Below, piece by piece: positions 1 through 8,571 of a DNA stretch of 64,000 bases. The notes under the pieces are model-generated. The model ran no database searches and was not told where the DNA came from. It was given only the letters and a program-made list of their open reading frames with translations. Position 1 is the stretch's first letter. Each line of letters opens with the position of its first letter. Origin of the DNA: Vreelandella titanicae BH1 (GTDB lineage Bacteria > Pseudomonadota > Gammaproteobacteria > Pseudomonadales > Halomonadaceae); assembly GCF_000336575.1 (NCBI RefSeq), contig NZ_AOPO01000015.1:36369-100368 (forward strand), written 5' to 3'. A program made the translations under genes and the position numbers.

Positions 1-1
1 T

Positions 2-448
2 CGCTATGATGGTGGCGCCCTTTCCGTGGATGATCAGATCGTTGAGCAGTGGCGTTCTGAAGGCCGAATCGTTTCTGTTTGCCCCGAAGTTGAGGCGGGG
101 ATGAGTATTCCCAGGCCGCCCGCGGAGATTTTCCAAGGCAGTGGTAAGGGTGTTTTAAACGGTGAGGTCGATGTTATCGAAAACGATGGAGGCAAGGTGA
201 CCAATGAATTTTTAGCAGGTGCCTCTATCGCTTTGAACCTGTGCCGTAAATTCGCTATCGATATCGCAGTGCTTGCTGAGTTCAGTCCTTCATGCGGAAG
301 CACCGCTATTTATGACGGCAGTTTCTCTGGTAAAAAAGTACCGGGTATGGGAGTAACAGCCGCACTGCTTCGGGAACATGGTGTGCACGTGTTTAGTCAG
401 TATGAAATAGCCCAAGCTAACACTGCACTTCTTGCTACAAGTTCGTGA
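2..448 (+). CDS. DUF523 family protein (5' end outside window)
   Basis: The reading frame is open from the left edge (RYDGGALSVDDQ...) to the TGA at 446-448, so the gene begins before base 1 and about 15-20 N-terminal residues are missing. The RYDGG motif, the repeated GA/GAS segments and the FSPSCGSTAIYDGSF segment are typical of the DUF523 (YbbK-like) family, small cytoplasmic proteins of about 150-160 residues with conserved cysteines and no established reaction. An internal GTG at 26 could be mistaken for a start, but the conserved RYDGG motif lies upstream of it. The stop region abuts the acetyltransferase gene, so the two are probably co-transcribed. Confidence 0.85.
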   Translation, partial: RYDGGALSVDDQIVEQWRSEGRIVSVCPEVEAGMSIPRPPAEIFQGSGKGVLNGEVDVIENDGGKVTNEFLAGASIALNLCRKFAIDIAVLAEFSPSCGSTAIYDGSFSGKKVPGMGVTAALLREHGVHVFSQYEIAQANTALLATSS

Positions 449-471
449 AAGCAGCATTAGGATATCGAGAT

Positions 472-897
472 ATGACGCCTATTATTCGGTCTACTAACGA
501 CAAGGCGTTCGCGGAAAAATTAATTCGCCAAAATATGTCTGCTTACTACGAACAGTTGGATATGCGCTGGAATACAGCCCTGTTTGATAAACAATGGGAT
601 GAGTTAAACAGTTACGAATTAGTTATTAACGCTAGCCCAGTAGGGTTGTTATGCATAAATCACGATGAAGCCGCTTACTATATTCGAGAGCTACAAATTG
701 ATCAGAAGTGGCAGCGCCAAGGCTTAGGTACAGCGGCAATCCGCCACACGAAGGAAATCGCCCAACAGTCGGGCATCCGCTTACTTCGGCTGCGTGTGTT
801 TTGTATCAACCCAGCAATAGCGCTATACGAGCGTATGGGGTTTCGCGTGCATAAAACAGAGGGTGGGACTCACTATATGGAGCGGAGCATACTCTAA
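472..897 (+). CDS. GNAT family N-acetyltransferase
   Basis: This is a single GNAT domain of 141 residues. The acetyl-CoA binding loop (QIDQKWQRQGLGTAAIR, matching Q/R-x-x-G-x-G/A) lies mid-protein, and a C-terminal NPAIALYERMGF segment is the usual end of the fold. It presumably moves an acetyl group from acetyl-CoA to an amine; the substrate cannot be told. I chose ATG 472, which has AGGA about 11 bases upstream. A GTG at 445 would overlap the upstream stop (GTGA) and add nine residues; it is a possible translationally coupled alternative. It probably shares a transcript with the DUF523 gene. Confidence 0.8.
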   Translation: MTPIIRSTNDKAFAEKLIRQNMSAYYEQLDMRWNTALFDKQWDELNSYELVINASPVGLLCINHDEAAYYIRELQIDQKWQRQGLGTAAIRHTKEIAQQSGIRLLRLRVFCINPAIALYERMGFRVHKTEGGTHYMERSIL

Positions 898-1024
898 CCC
901 GTTAAATTAATGGGGCTTTACTGTTAAGTACTACAAGAGATTGCGCCGGTGCTGCTGCTGGAACCTACCGACGCTCGCTTTACTTTTTTAGGTTGGATGA
1001 CGGGGTAGTTTGCCGATTTTTGTA

Positions 1025-1663
1025 TTAATAACCTACCGTAAAGGCTTTCTGAATATGCTGGGGCGTCTCTGCTTCATCAAGCATCGCTACCGCGAAATCC
1101 TCCATTGAAATGCGAGATTCTCCGTTATTGTCCACGACGAGGGTATCGGTGCCAAGACGATATCGTCCCGTACGCTCTCCAGGCATGAGCATGGCGGCAG
1201 GGGAGAAGTAAGTCCACGCTGTGCTGGTTTCACCCAAGCAGAGTTCATACTGAGCTTGGCATGCCTTGGCAATTTCTAGCGCAGAGGCAGGAAGGAAATC
1301 GGGGGCTGTTAAGACCGTATCACCGGCGCGCCCGGGGATTAGCAATCGTGCGGCTCCGCCTACCAAGAGCACTCGCTGACCCGGAAGGGCACTCGCCATT
1401 AGAGAACGGGTTAGCGCCACCAGCGTCGCTTCTTTTCCATCGGGTGGGCGAACGGCGCTGATCAGCACGTCTTGTCCTTGAATAACATGAGCTAGCTGGT
1501 GTGAGTCCGCTATATCCGCGACACAGCGGCTGGCTTCAGCGGGCAGTTTGTTAAGCTGACTCTCTGTTCTCACCACGCCGGTTACGTTATGACCACGTGC
1601 TAATGCTTCATTCATAATGCGTTTGCCAACGTCGCCAGCGGCACCAAATATTGCAATTTTCAT
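1025..1663 (-). CDS. NAD(P)-binding atypical short-chain dehydrogenase / NmrA-like reductase
   Basis: This 212-residue protein opens with a Rossmann nucleotide-binding motif (IFGAAGDVGKRI, GxxGxxG type) and continues with VADIAD and LLVGGAA segments typical of the NAD(P)H-binding family PF13460 (YwnB/NmrA-like). These proteins are putative oxidoreductases or redox sensors with unknown substrates. No classical YxxxK catalytic pair is evident, as is common in atypical members. It starts 21 bases after the EamA transporter gene on the same strand with an AGAGAG ribosome site, so the two form an operon, probably under the MarR operators at 2645-2686. Confidence 0.8.
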   Translation of the reverse strand: MKIAIFGAAGDVGKRIMNEALARGHNVTGVVRTESQLNKLPAEASRCVADIADSHQLAHVIQGQDVLISAVRPPDGKEATLVALTRSLMASALPGQRVLLVGGAARLLIPGRAGDTVLTAPDFLPASALEIAKACQAQYELCLGETSTAWTYFSPAAMLMPGERTGRYRLGTDTLVVDNNGESRISMEDFAVAMLDEAETPQHIQKAFTVGY

Positions 1664-1684
1664 GATATATCTCTCTTGGGTTCA

Positions 1685-2626
1685 TTAGTTAAGTTGTTTG
1701 GCTTTGCCAATGTTGAGCAGGGTAATTCCGGCTCCAATTAATAGGGTGCCAAGCAGTAAGCCTTCGGGAGCGGTTTCTCCTTGTAGCAATATGGCGACCG
1801 GAACGCCCACCACGGCGCCGACGGAACCCAATAGGCTCAGAAACACCGGGCCGCCGCTTTTCTGTAGCAGGAAGAGCAGTAAGAACTGGCCTGCGAAGAC
1901 CATCGCCTGGAGTGCCATCAGCAAGAACGGCAGGGGACGTTCTGTCGGAACGTTCAGTGAGAAGCCAGGCAGAAACCCCACGCTGAGGAGAATGATGGCC
2001 GCTGCGATAAGCATCCCCGGCGCCAACGCATCGCTGGATACGCCTTCTGGCCAGCGTAAGGTTCGGTAGATGTTGCCGATAGCCAGCAGAACGGGACCAA
2101 TTAAAGCGAGGAGAATCCAGAGGTAATTGGCATCCGGCGCCGAAAGCTTATGGAAGGCCAGGGTGACGGCCCCCGCGAGGGCTGATATAACCCCCGCCGC
2201 ACGCAACACCTGAAACCGCTCCATTTTTAACGCTAATGCGCCGATGTAGGTGAGTAGCGGTGGCAGAGTGATGATTAATGCCACGAACCCCGCACCCACA
2301 TGGGGGATAGCTGAGAAAAAAAGCAGGTTGGCACCCGCTACGCCCAGCAGACCTGAAATAGCGTAATACTCAACGGTGCGAACGTTAACCGGCGGCAGAT
2401 TGCCGCGGAAGGCCGCGAGAACCAATAGAATAAGCGCCGCTCCTGAAATTGACCAAAACAGAAAAGCGAGTGCCGGTAGCTGAATGTCACCGGCAAGTTT
2501 TGCCAAATTAGTCGATAGACCCAGCAAGGCTCCGCCGGATAACAGATACACCAGTGGGGCAAGCCAAGCTCTTTTGCGTGAGTGTGTGCGGGTAGTGCTT
2601 AATGATGTCATTCGCGTAGTTCTCAT
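1685..2626 (-). CDS. EamA/DMT family transporter
   Basis: This is a hydrophobic 313-residue protein with about ten predicted membrane helices and two EamA repeats, the second around the GPVLLAIGNIYRTLRWP segment. It fits drug/metabolite transporters that export metabolites at the inner membrane. The open frame extends to 2809, but that would run through the MarR operators and into the divergent MarR gene, so I place the start at ATG 2626; ATG 2611 is a close alternative. The arrangement with the divergent MarR gene recalls the pecS-pecM layout (MarR regulator plus EamA exporter), but the exported substrate is unknown. Confidence 0.85.
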   Translation of the reverse strand: MRTTRMTSLSTTRTHSRKRAWLAPLVYLLSGGALLGLSTNLAKLAGDIQLPALAFLFWSISGAALILLVLAAFRGNLPPVNVRTVEYYAISGLLGVAGANLLFFSAIPHVGAGFVALIITLPPLLTYIGALALKMERFQVLRAAGVISALAGAVTLAFHKLSAPDANYLWILLALIGPVLLAIGNIYRTLRWPEGVSSDALAPGMLIAAAIILLSVGFLPGFSLNVPTERPLPFLLMALQAMVFAGQFLLLFLLQKSGGPVFLSLLGSVGAVVGVPVAILLQGETAPEGLLLGTLLIGAGITLLNIGKAKQLN

Positions 2627-2644
2627 TGGTACCGTTTCGAAGTG

Positions 2645-2658
2645 TCTTGATATCAAGA
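2645..2658. promoter_or_regulatory. MarR-type operator 1 (palindrome)
   Basis: TCTTGATATCAAGA is a perfect 14-base palindrome in the intergenic region of the divergent EamA and MarR genes. It matches the TCTTGA half-sites of the second palindrome 27 bases away. Perfect palindromes of this size between a marR gene and its divergent target are typical MarR dimer sites. Binding by the adjacent MarR protein is inferred. Confidence 0.75.
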
Positions 2659-2670
2659 TATGTGTGATTA

Positions 2671-2686
2671 ATCTTGACGTCAAGAT
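2671..2686. promoter_or_regulatory. MarR-type operator 2 (palindrome)
   Basis: ATCTTGACGTCAAGAT is a perfect 16-base palindrome that shares TCTTGA/TCAAGA arms with the palindrome at 2645-2658. The centres are 27 bases apart, roughly two and a half helical turns. It lies 22 bases before the MarR start codon, so bound protein could block transcription both of its own gene and of the divergent EamA operon. Confidence 0.75.
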
Positions 2687-2707
2687 AATTAAGCGCAAAA
2701 TACACTC

Positions 2708-3196
2708 ATGGATCATGTAGACAACATTCTCAAACAGTGGCGGCAGGAGCGGCCTGACCTCGATGTAGCGCCGATGGCTACCATCGGGCGGGTCAAACGG
2801 CTGAATCACACCTTAATGCGCGCAATGGAGAAGACCTGGGCGAAATACGGTCTGACTGACGCGAGCTTTGACGTTCTGGCAACTCTTCGCCGTGAGGGGG
2901 CGCCCTACGCGCTATCACCGGGGGATTTGATGGCATCCACCATGGTGACTTCAGGCACCATGACTCACCGCATCAATCAACTGGAAAAGGCGGGTTTGAT
3001 CAAGCGGGTCAAAAACCCCGACGATGGTCGTGGTTTTCTCATCTCTCTTTCCCAGCGTGGATTCGAGTTAATCGATGAAGCCGTTGCTGCTCATGTGGAA
3101 ACCCAGGCGCAGCTGGTGAGCGGCCTAACTGAAGAGCAACGAGCGCAACTCGATGAGCTGCTTAAGCAGTTCTTGGCGGGATTGGAGCAGGAGTGA
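2708..3196 (+). CDS. MarR family transcriptional regulator
   Basis: This 162-residue protein has a winged helix-turn-helix (LSPGDLMASTMVTSGTMTHR recognition region, then the wing NPDDGRGFLISL) flanked by N- and C-terminal dimerisation helices, the standard MarR plan and length. It probably represses itself and the divergent EamA-oxidoreductase operon through the two palindromes just upstream; the ligand that relieves repression is unknown. The N-terminal extension (WRQERPDLDVAPM) is common in PecS-like MarR proteins. There is no strong ribosome-binding site before ATG 2708, so weak or leaderless translation is possible. Confidence 0.9.
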   Translation: MDHVDNILKQWRQERPDLDVAPMATIGRVKRLNHTLMRAMEKTWAKYGLTDASFDVLATLRREGAPYALSPGDLMASTMVTSGTMTHRINQLEKAGLIKRVKNPDDGRGFLISLSQRGFELIDEAVAAHVETQAQLVSGLTEEQRAQLDELLKQFLAGLEQE

Positions 3197-3215
3197 TGTG
3201 TGTCGTAGCGGCAAC

Positions 3216-3374
3216 TTAGCCACTATTGAAAAGAGTCACGCCTAGACTTTGTTCCATCTCGCTTAAACACTTGAATACGTTGGCATGGCTGATACACAGC
3301 GCTCGGCTGGCGCCGGATAGCGCCCCCACCTCTGCAATCGCTAGATCGTCCCACCTTATTTGCTGTTCATTCAT
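3216..3374 (-). pseudogene. Remnant of a LysR-type regulator (HTH only, degraded)
   Basis: The 52-codon frame from ATG 3374 reads MNEQQIRWDDL, then GALSGASRALCISHANVF and LSEMEQSLGVTLF before stopping. This is recognisably the LysR helix-turn-helix (normally WDDLRYFLAVA...GSLSGAARALGVSHATVFRRLSALEQSLGVRLFER), with an internal deletion after WDDL, several substitutions, and no effector domain. It sits divergently next to the quinone reductase gene at 3463, where a LysR regulator would be expected. I read it as a dead regulator; a functional micro-protein is unlikely but cannot be excluded. Confidence 0.7.
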
Positions 3375-3462
3375 GCAAACTGAGTTGTCATTTTCCGCGA
3401 ATGTTTGAGCGTATTTGAACAGGTTAGTCTGTCGTTGAACCAATCAATAGGGGAAGCGCAGA

Positions 3463-4218
3463 ATGAATGTGTTGATCGTCTTGGCTCATCCTGAACGCAA
3501 GTCGTTTAATGGCGGCTTAGTGGATGGGGCGGTAGAACAACTGGTGGGCGAGGGGCATACAGTGGAAGTGGATGATCTCTATGCTGAGCAGTTTGATCCG
3601 GTGGAGCGCCCTGAGCAATATCCGCATAGCGCCGTGGCGTCGGACTACTTCTATCCCCTCAATGAGCAGCGGGCTCACTACGAGAAAAACACATTACCGC
3701 AGGATGTCCAGCGGGAGTTGGCGCGGTTGGAGTGGGCTGACTTGGTGATCTTCCAGTTTCCCTTATGGTGGCACGCCCAGCCTGCCATTTTGAAAGGCTG
3801 GTTTGATCGGGTGTTGGTGTATGGCGGGCGCTATACAAGCCGCATGCGTTACGACAGAGGCTACTATCGCGGTAGGAAGGCGATGCTATCAGTCACCACG
3901 GGCTCACCGGAGAAAGCATTTCAGCCTTTTGGCCGAGCTGGCAATATGGTGCACTGGCTGTGGCCCATACACGCATCGTTGTATTATGTTGGCTTTGACG
4001 TGCTGGCGCCTCAGGTGGGTTACGGCATTCAAGGTGGCGGTATTCGTTACCAAGAGGAAGCTGACATCATTGGTCACCTAGAGGCCTGCAAAGCGGCCTT
4101 GGTAGCTCGTCTGAGAAACTTGGACAGCGAACTGCCCATCCCCTTTACCGGATGGGATGACTGGGACGAAGATGGCGTTTTACGCCAAACAAACCCGCTG
4201 AGATGGCGGCTAGGCTGA
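3463..4218 (+). CDS. NAD(P)H-dependent oxidoreductase, flavodoxin-2 (NQO/KefF-like) family
   Basis: This 251-residue cytoplasmic flavoprotein opens with VLIVLAHPERKSFNGGL, the phosphate-binding start of the flavodoxin_2 fold, and carries the QFPLWWHAQPAILKGWFDRV segment characteristic of NQO1, MdaB and KefF-type quinone reductases. It is predicted to bind FMN or FAD and reduce quinones or related electrophiles with NAD(P)H. It has a clear GGGGAAG ribosome site. A decayed LysR gene lies divergently upstream, suggesting that its former regulator was lost and that expression may now be constitutive. Confidence 0.85.
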   Translation: MNVLIVLAHPERKSFNGGLVDGAVEQLVGEGHTVEVDDLYAEQFDPVERPEQYPHSAVASDYFYPLNEQRAHYEKNTLPQDVQRELARLEWADLVIFQFPLWWHAQPAILKGWFDRVLVYGGRYTSRMRYDRGYYRGRKAMLSVTTGSPEKAFQPFGRAGNMVHWLWPIHASLYYVGFDVLAPQVGYGIQGGGIRYQEEADIIGHLEACKAALVARLRNLDSELPIPFTGWDDWDEDGVLRQTNPLRWRLG

Positions 4219-4275
4219 GCTCGTGTAGACTCTTACTGTCTATAAAACAGATCAGCAAAAGGCCCAATCAGCGCC

Positions 4276-4953
4276 ATGACCACCTCGAACCACCGTTTTT
4301 CCGATGCTGAGCGCCGTGGGCTCTACCGCGCCATACACGAGCGGCGCGATGTGCGCTCGCAATTTCTGCCCGACAGAATACCTCCTGATGTACTGGCCCG
4401 CCTTTTGGAGGCCGCGCATCATGCGCCTTCAGTGGGATTTATGCAGCCCTGGGATTTCATCGTGATTGAAAGTCGCAGCGTCAGAGAAGCAGTGCTGGCG
4501 ATGTTCGAGCAGGAGAATCAGAAGGCCGCCGAACGCTTTGAAGGCGAGCGTCAAGCGCATTATCGCAGCCTTAAGCTGCAAGGTATTATGGAGAGCCCGC
4601 TTAATCTCTGTATTACCTGTGACCGAAGCCGGGGCGGCCCTCACGTGCTGGGGCGCAATAGTATGGTGGATACCGATCTTTTCAGCACTTGTCTCGCTGT
4701 ACAGAATCTCTGGTTGGCTGCGCGGGTAGAAGGTATTGGCGTTGGTTGGGTGAGCATTCTCGACCAAGAGCAGCTGAGCAAGGCGCTGAATCTGCCTGAC
4801 CACGTTTACCCCTTGGCGTATCTCTGCCTTGGCTATGTTAGCGAGTTTTTAGACCAACCAGAGCTTGAAGCCAAAGGCTGGCGCTCTCGCTTGCCATTAA
4901 GTGAACTAGTACATGGCGATCAGTGGGGGCAGCCGCTTGCCAGTGGTTTGTGA
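4276..4953 (+). CDS. bluB: 5,6-dimethylbenzimidazole synthase
   Basis: This 225-residue nitroreductase-fold protein matches BluB along its length: RRDVRSQF near residue 24, AAHHAPSVGFMQPWDFI (FMN site), GRNSMVDTDLFSTCLAVQNLWLAARVEGIGVGWVSIL, and LAYLCLGYV. BluB cleaves reduced FMN with oxygen to make 5,6-dimethylbenzimidazole, the lower ligand of vitamin B12. It stands alone here, with no cob or btu genes and no cobalamin riboswitch that I can see upstream, so it may support cobinamide salvage or act in trans with a distant cob cluster. Confidence 0.88.
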   Translation: MTTSNHRFSDAERRGLYRAIHERRDVRSQFLPDRIPPDVLARLLEAAHHAPSVGFMQPWDFIVIESRSVREAVLAMFEQENQKAAERFEGERQAHYRSLKLQGIMESPLNLCITCDRSRGGPHVLGRNSMVDTDLFSTCLAVQNLWLAARVEGIGVGWVSILDQEQLSKALNLPDHVYPLAYLCLGYVSEFLDQPELEAKGWRSRLPLSELVHGDQWGQPLASGL

Positions 4954-4961
4954 GGAAGTTT

Positions 4962-6500
4962 TTATAAGGGGGGCCAGCTCGCTGTGCCCAAGTCATCTAC
5001 TCTTTGCTTGCGGCGCTGGTTCTTGTCTTCGTACATGCGCTGGTCTGCCAGAGCAAATACCTGTATGGCAGGCACTTCGCTGGAGCTGGCGAATCCCAAG
5101 CTCAAATGAAGCGTCAGTTCTTCACGTTCACCGCTAGCGGTGTCGATAATGCAACGCTGTTCAGGCAAATTGTCTCTGATCAAGTTGGCCATACGCTTGG
5201 CTGCCGTCAAGTCGGCAGAAGGAAATAGAATGACGAATTCATCGCCACCGCAGCGTGCAAGTATGTCGCTGTCCCTGCAGTGAAGTTGCAGGTACTTGGC
5301 AACGCTGGAAATCAGTTGATCGCCTGCAACATGACCATAATGGTCGTTCACTTCCTTAAGCTTGTCGACGTCCATCATCAATACAGCAAAATCCAGGCTC
5401 GGCGTCTGCGCCTTGCCTTGAATGCTCATTTGCAGCGCGGCTTCCAAGAAACCTCGGTTATAAAGGCCGGTGAGTCCGTCACGCTCAGCCGTTTTCTTCA
5501 ATTCCAAATGTAGCAATTTATTTTCGGTAGCGGCCGCTAGTTGGTCGGCAAAGAGGGAAAGTATTTGCTCCAAGCCGTCTTCTCGGCTGGGAGCTTTCAT
5601 GATCAGCCAGCCTTCGTACAAGCTTAGACGGCCTTCCATGGACATGACATATAGGTTCTCGCCTTCGTCTGTTTGTGGCCGTGTGTCCGGCTGTACTCTT
5701 TGCCTACGAACGCTGGCCAATAGATGCTTTAGACGCTGTTCATCCTTTGGGCTTAGTCCCGCAACAGCCGCGTAGCGTGTCACTTCACAACGTTGTCGTT
5801 CTTGTACAAAAACAGCAAAACCGTAGTCGGGGAAATGGGAGTGTAGGTGGTTTAATGAGTCATCTAGCAGGGTATGGATATTGGTCGCACGATTTGCCAC
5901 CGTCCCGAGATCAAGCAGCGCGTGAAAGACTCGGTTCTGAAACTGAATCTCGCCAATGCTGCGGCCGATCTGACGATTCTGACTGTACGTTATGCGGCCT
6001 ATGGTTAGAAAATAGATGACTGCCCCCGTCCATTGGTAGATGTCTAAATTGTTGCTCACATAGGGGCGAAACTTGAATCCCGTTAAGGCGCTTCCAATCA
6101 AGGCTGCGGTTGTGAAAAGTACGGCTGAAATAAGCATCTTCCGTACTCCGCCGACCACTAAATTGTTCATCAAACAGGCAAGCCCAATGGTGATGGTGGC
6201 TAAAACGTAAAAATCCAGCACGCTGCACCAAAAACCAAATAGCAGGCTGTCATAGAGGAGATTTCTGAACTCGGCACGCTTGGAGTTCTGGGCGCTTACA
6301 GCAAGCGCATAGGCAACACCGGGCCATAGCAGCAGCAAAATCCCGGGCAGAATAAGTGTCCAGCCGCTACCTTCTACCACGGCAATCCATACGGTGAGTC
6401 CGAAGGTATGGCAAAAGGCAAAAATTCGCGGGGCAATTGTCGCCAATGCAAGACGGTGTGTGCGCCTTGATGAATGTTGCATTTGTGAGTCTGTATTCAA
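4962..6500 (-). CDS. Diguanylate cyclase with MASE2, GAF-like and GGDEF domains
   Basis: A 512-residue membrane cyclase. Residues 20-130 match the MASE2 sensor (FRNLLYDSLLFGFW and NNLVVGGVRKML segments) and are followed by further membrane helices to about 170. Residues 190-330 look like a GAF domain, and a GGDEF domain follows from about 335. The active site is intact (GGDEF, 418-422; DVDKLKEVND upstream), and an RDSD at 409-412 matches the RxxD inhibitory site for product feedback. It should make c-di-GMP from two GTP in response to an unknown membrane or cytoplasmic signal. It is convergent with bluB and has no operon partners. Confidence 0.9.
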   Translation of the reverse strand: MNTDSQMQHSSRRTHRLALATIAPRIFAFCHTFGLTVWIAVVEGSGWTLILPGILLLLWPGVAYALAVSAQNSKRAEFRNLLYDSLLFGFWCSVLDFYVLATITIGLACLMNNLVVGGVRKMLISAVLFTTAALIGSALTGFKFRPYVSNNLDIYQWTGAVIYFLTIGRITYSQNRQIGRSIGEIQFQNRVFHALLDLGTVANRATNIHTLLDDSLNHLHSHFPDYGFAVFVQERQRCEVTRYAAVAGLSPKDEQRLKHLLASVRRQRVQPDTRPQTDEGENLYVMSMEGRLSLYEGWLIMKAPSREDGLEQILSLFADQLAAATENKLLHLELKKTAERDGLTGLYNRGFLEAALQMSIQGKAQTPSLDFAVLMMDVDKLKEVNDHYGHVAGDQLISSVAKYLQLHCRDSDILARCGGDEFVILFPSADLTAAKRMANLIRDNLPEQRCIIDTASGEREELTLHLSLGFASSSEVPAIQVFALADQRMYEDKNQRRKQRVDDLGTASWPPL

Positions 6501-6599
6501 AGTTATTTGATTAACAGACTAGCACTTAAGAGGCTAAGAAGCCTTATCCTTAAAATCAGGCGAATAGCGCCTTCGTTATCTCCCAGGTTTTAGACTGTT

Positions 6600-7583
6600 T
6601 CAGGGCGTATCTGTTGAATATGGTGAAGCGCTCTCACAACTTGCTAGTAAATGGTTGGCGTGTTCGCGAAGCGCCTCTTTGAGGCCGTCTGGTTTGAGGA
6701 TGGTAAATTGAAATGGGAGCTGTGCCAGCCAATAGGCAAACCACTCGAAACTATCCGTGCGTGTATGGAGCAGTAGTCCACCTTCAACCTGTTCGAACTG
6801 ACCTGTACAGAAAAATTGGTTCTCAAAGCCAGTGGACGCGGCATGATCAATGTGTAGCACCAGTGATACTTCATGAGTGGGGCCCCAGGACATGAGGCTT
6901 TCGCTCAAAAAATCGGCTGCATCAAAGCGGGTGGGGCGTATGAAGGTACCTGAGAGTAGGTGCACGCCGCTGATGCGATCTAACCGAAATGAGCGCATGG
7001 CTCCCCGCAGATGGCAAAAACCGACGGCATACCACCTACCTTGTTGGAAAACTAGCCCGTAAGGGTCGATCTGACGCTTAACTGGATCATGCTGCGGGGA
7101 GTGGTAGGTAAGCCCCACGGTTCGCATGGTCTCTGTGGCTTTAGTCAGCGTCTCAAGGGCGCGGTCATCACGGCTGGGTTCGCGCCGGGGTAAGATCACC
7201 TGAGTGGTCTCACTGATACCGCGAACACGGCTTTTTAAATTAGCTGGCATCACTCGCTCGAGCTTCGCTTGTACGCTGGCAATGGCGGGCGCTGCGTTTG
7301 TTAGTCCCAGCTGGCTAGCGGCCAATAAGCCTAACGAAACGGCGAATGTCTCTTCTTCGGTAAACATCATGGGTGGCAGCTTGAAGCCAGCCACCAATCG
7401 GTAGCCACCGTAGCGCCCTTGCTCGGTCACTATCGGCACGCCTATATCTTCCAGCGCCGTAATGTATCGCCGTATAGTGCGCCGATCCACGCCCAGGCGC
7501 TCGGCCAATTCAGCGCCGCCCATTTGGCCATTAGCTTGCAGCAACTCAAGCACCGCAAGTACGCGTGTTGTGGGGCCTGCCAT
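6600..7583 (-). CDS. YafY-type HTH/WYL transcriptional regulator
   Basis: This 327-residue protein has an N-terminal HTH_11 domain (AELAERLGVDRRTIRRYITALEDIGVPI, residues 24-51) followed by a YGGYRL wing. A central WYL domain has the GRWYAVGFCHLRGAMRSFRLDRI signature. WYL proteins bind nucleic-acid-like or small ligands and regulate stress or defence genes. It is divergent from the glutathione S-transferase gene with a 148-base shared promoter region, so that gene is the most likely target. Confidence 0.87.
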   Translation of the reverse strand: MAGPTTRVLAVLELLQANGQMGGAELAERLGVDRRTIRRYITALEDIGVPIVTEQGRYGGYRLVAGFKLPPMMFTEEETFAVSLGLLAASQLGLTNAAPAIASVQAKLERVMPANLKSRVRGISETTQVILPRREPSRDDRALETLTKATETMRTVGLTYHSPQHDPVKRQIDPYGLVFQQGRWYAVGFCHLRGAMRSFRLDRISGVHLLSGTFIRPTRFDAADFLSESLMSWGPTHEVSLVLHIDHAASTGFENQFFCTGQFEQVEGGLLLHTRTDSFEWFAYWLAQLPFQFTILKPDGLKEALREHANHLLASCESASPYSTDTP

Positions 7584-7731
7584 TACTGCCTCCCTACTGA
7601 AGCCATCGTTAAAGTCTTGCAGAAAAATGCATTGTTGCTTTTATTTAGGGCGGATTCTCACCTATTAACAAACTAATCTGATCTGGCAGTACCTTGTGTC
7701 ACCGGAAAATTGACTGAAAAAGGAGCCTAAT

Positions 7732-8367
7732 ATGTCAGAGCTAACGTTTTACACCCACCCTATGTCCCGCGGGCGCGTTGTGCGCTGGATGTTGGAAGAA
7801 GTAGGCATAGACTACTCGGTAAAGGCGATGGAGTTCGATTCAGAGATGAAATCTGAGGACTACTTGGCCATAAACCCCATGGGCAAGGTGCCTGCCATCA
7901 AACATGGCAACACTGTTGTGACGGAAGTGGCGGCTATCTGCGCGTACCTGGCGGATCAGGTTCCGGATAAAAAGCTTTCACCACCCCCGCAATCTCCCGA
8001 ACGTGGAGTTTATTATCGCTGGCTTTTTTTTATGGCGGGTCCGTTTGAAATGGCTACTAGTGCAAAGGCCTACAATTGGAAAATCGACAGCAGCAACGTA
8101 CAGGCCGTTGGTTGTGGCCAAGTGGAAGACAGTATCAATACGCTTGAAAAAGTACTCAGTGAAAACGCTTATATTTGCGGCGATCAGTTTACTGCCGCAG
8201 ATATATTGGTTAGCAGTTATCTTTGGTGGGAAACAATGCAGGAGAATATCCCACCAAAAGAGGTGTTTAAGCATTACATAGAGCGTATGGAAAGCAGGCC
8301 AGCAGCCAAGCGGGCCAATGAGTTGGACGATGAACTGGCTAAGAAAATGAAGCCTTTGTACGTCTGA
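7732..8367 (+). CDS. Glutathione S-transferase family protein
   Basis: This 211-residue protein has an N-terminal thioredoxin-like half (LTFYTHPMSRGRVVRWMLEEVG, then NPMGKVPAI with the cis-Pro loop and TEVAAICAYLAD, the glutathione-binding Ser/Glu region) and a helical C-terminal half (FTAADILVSS). It is predicted to conjugate glutathione to electrophiles or act as a glutathione-dependent reductase in the cytoplasm. AAAAGGAG precedes the start. It faces the WYL regulator gene, consistent with inducible detoxification. Confidence 0.9.
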   Translation: MSELTFYTHPMSRGRVVRWMLEEVGIDYSVKAMEFDSEMKSEDYLAINPMGKVPAIKHGNTVVTEVAAICAYLADQVPDKKLSPPPQSPERGVYYRWLFFMAGPFEMATSAKAYNWKIDSSNVQAVGCGQVEDSINTLEKVLSENAYICGDQFTAADILVSSYLWWETMQENIPPKEVFKHYIERMESRPAAKRANELDDELAKKMKPLYV

Positions 8368-8571
8368 TGGCTTAATTGCATTACCGCTTTTGTATTAAGT
8401 TGGCAATTGCTTTCAAGGTAGATGAACCCTATCTGGTTGCAGTTTTTGCTACAGATAATAGCAGTAAAGCCTCTGGCCAACGGCGTGTGCGGAAGGTATC
8501 GGCGCTGGCCAGCCTACCCATATATCGCTACTGTATTCGCCTATGCTAAATAATAAGATAGGGCGCCATTC

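Noticed and set aside
898..1024. Possible small gene or RNA in the gap after the first GNAT gene
   Set aside because: I found no start-stop pair with a ribosome site and no stable hairpin in these 127 bases.
2627..2809. N-terminal extension of the EamA frame to 2809
   Set aside because: It would run through both operators and into the MarR gene, and the added residues do not match the transporter family.
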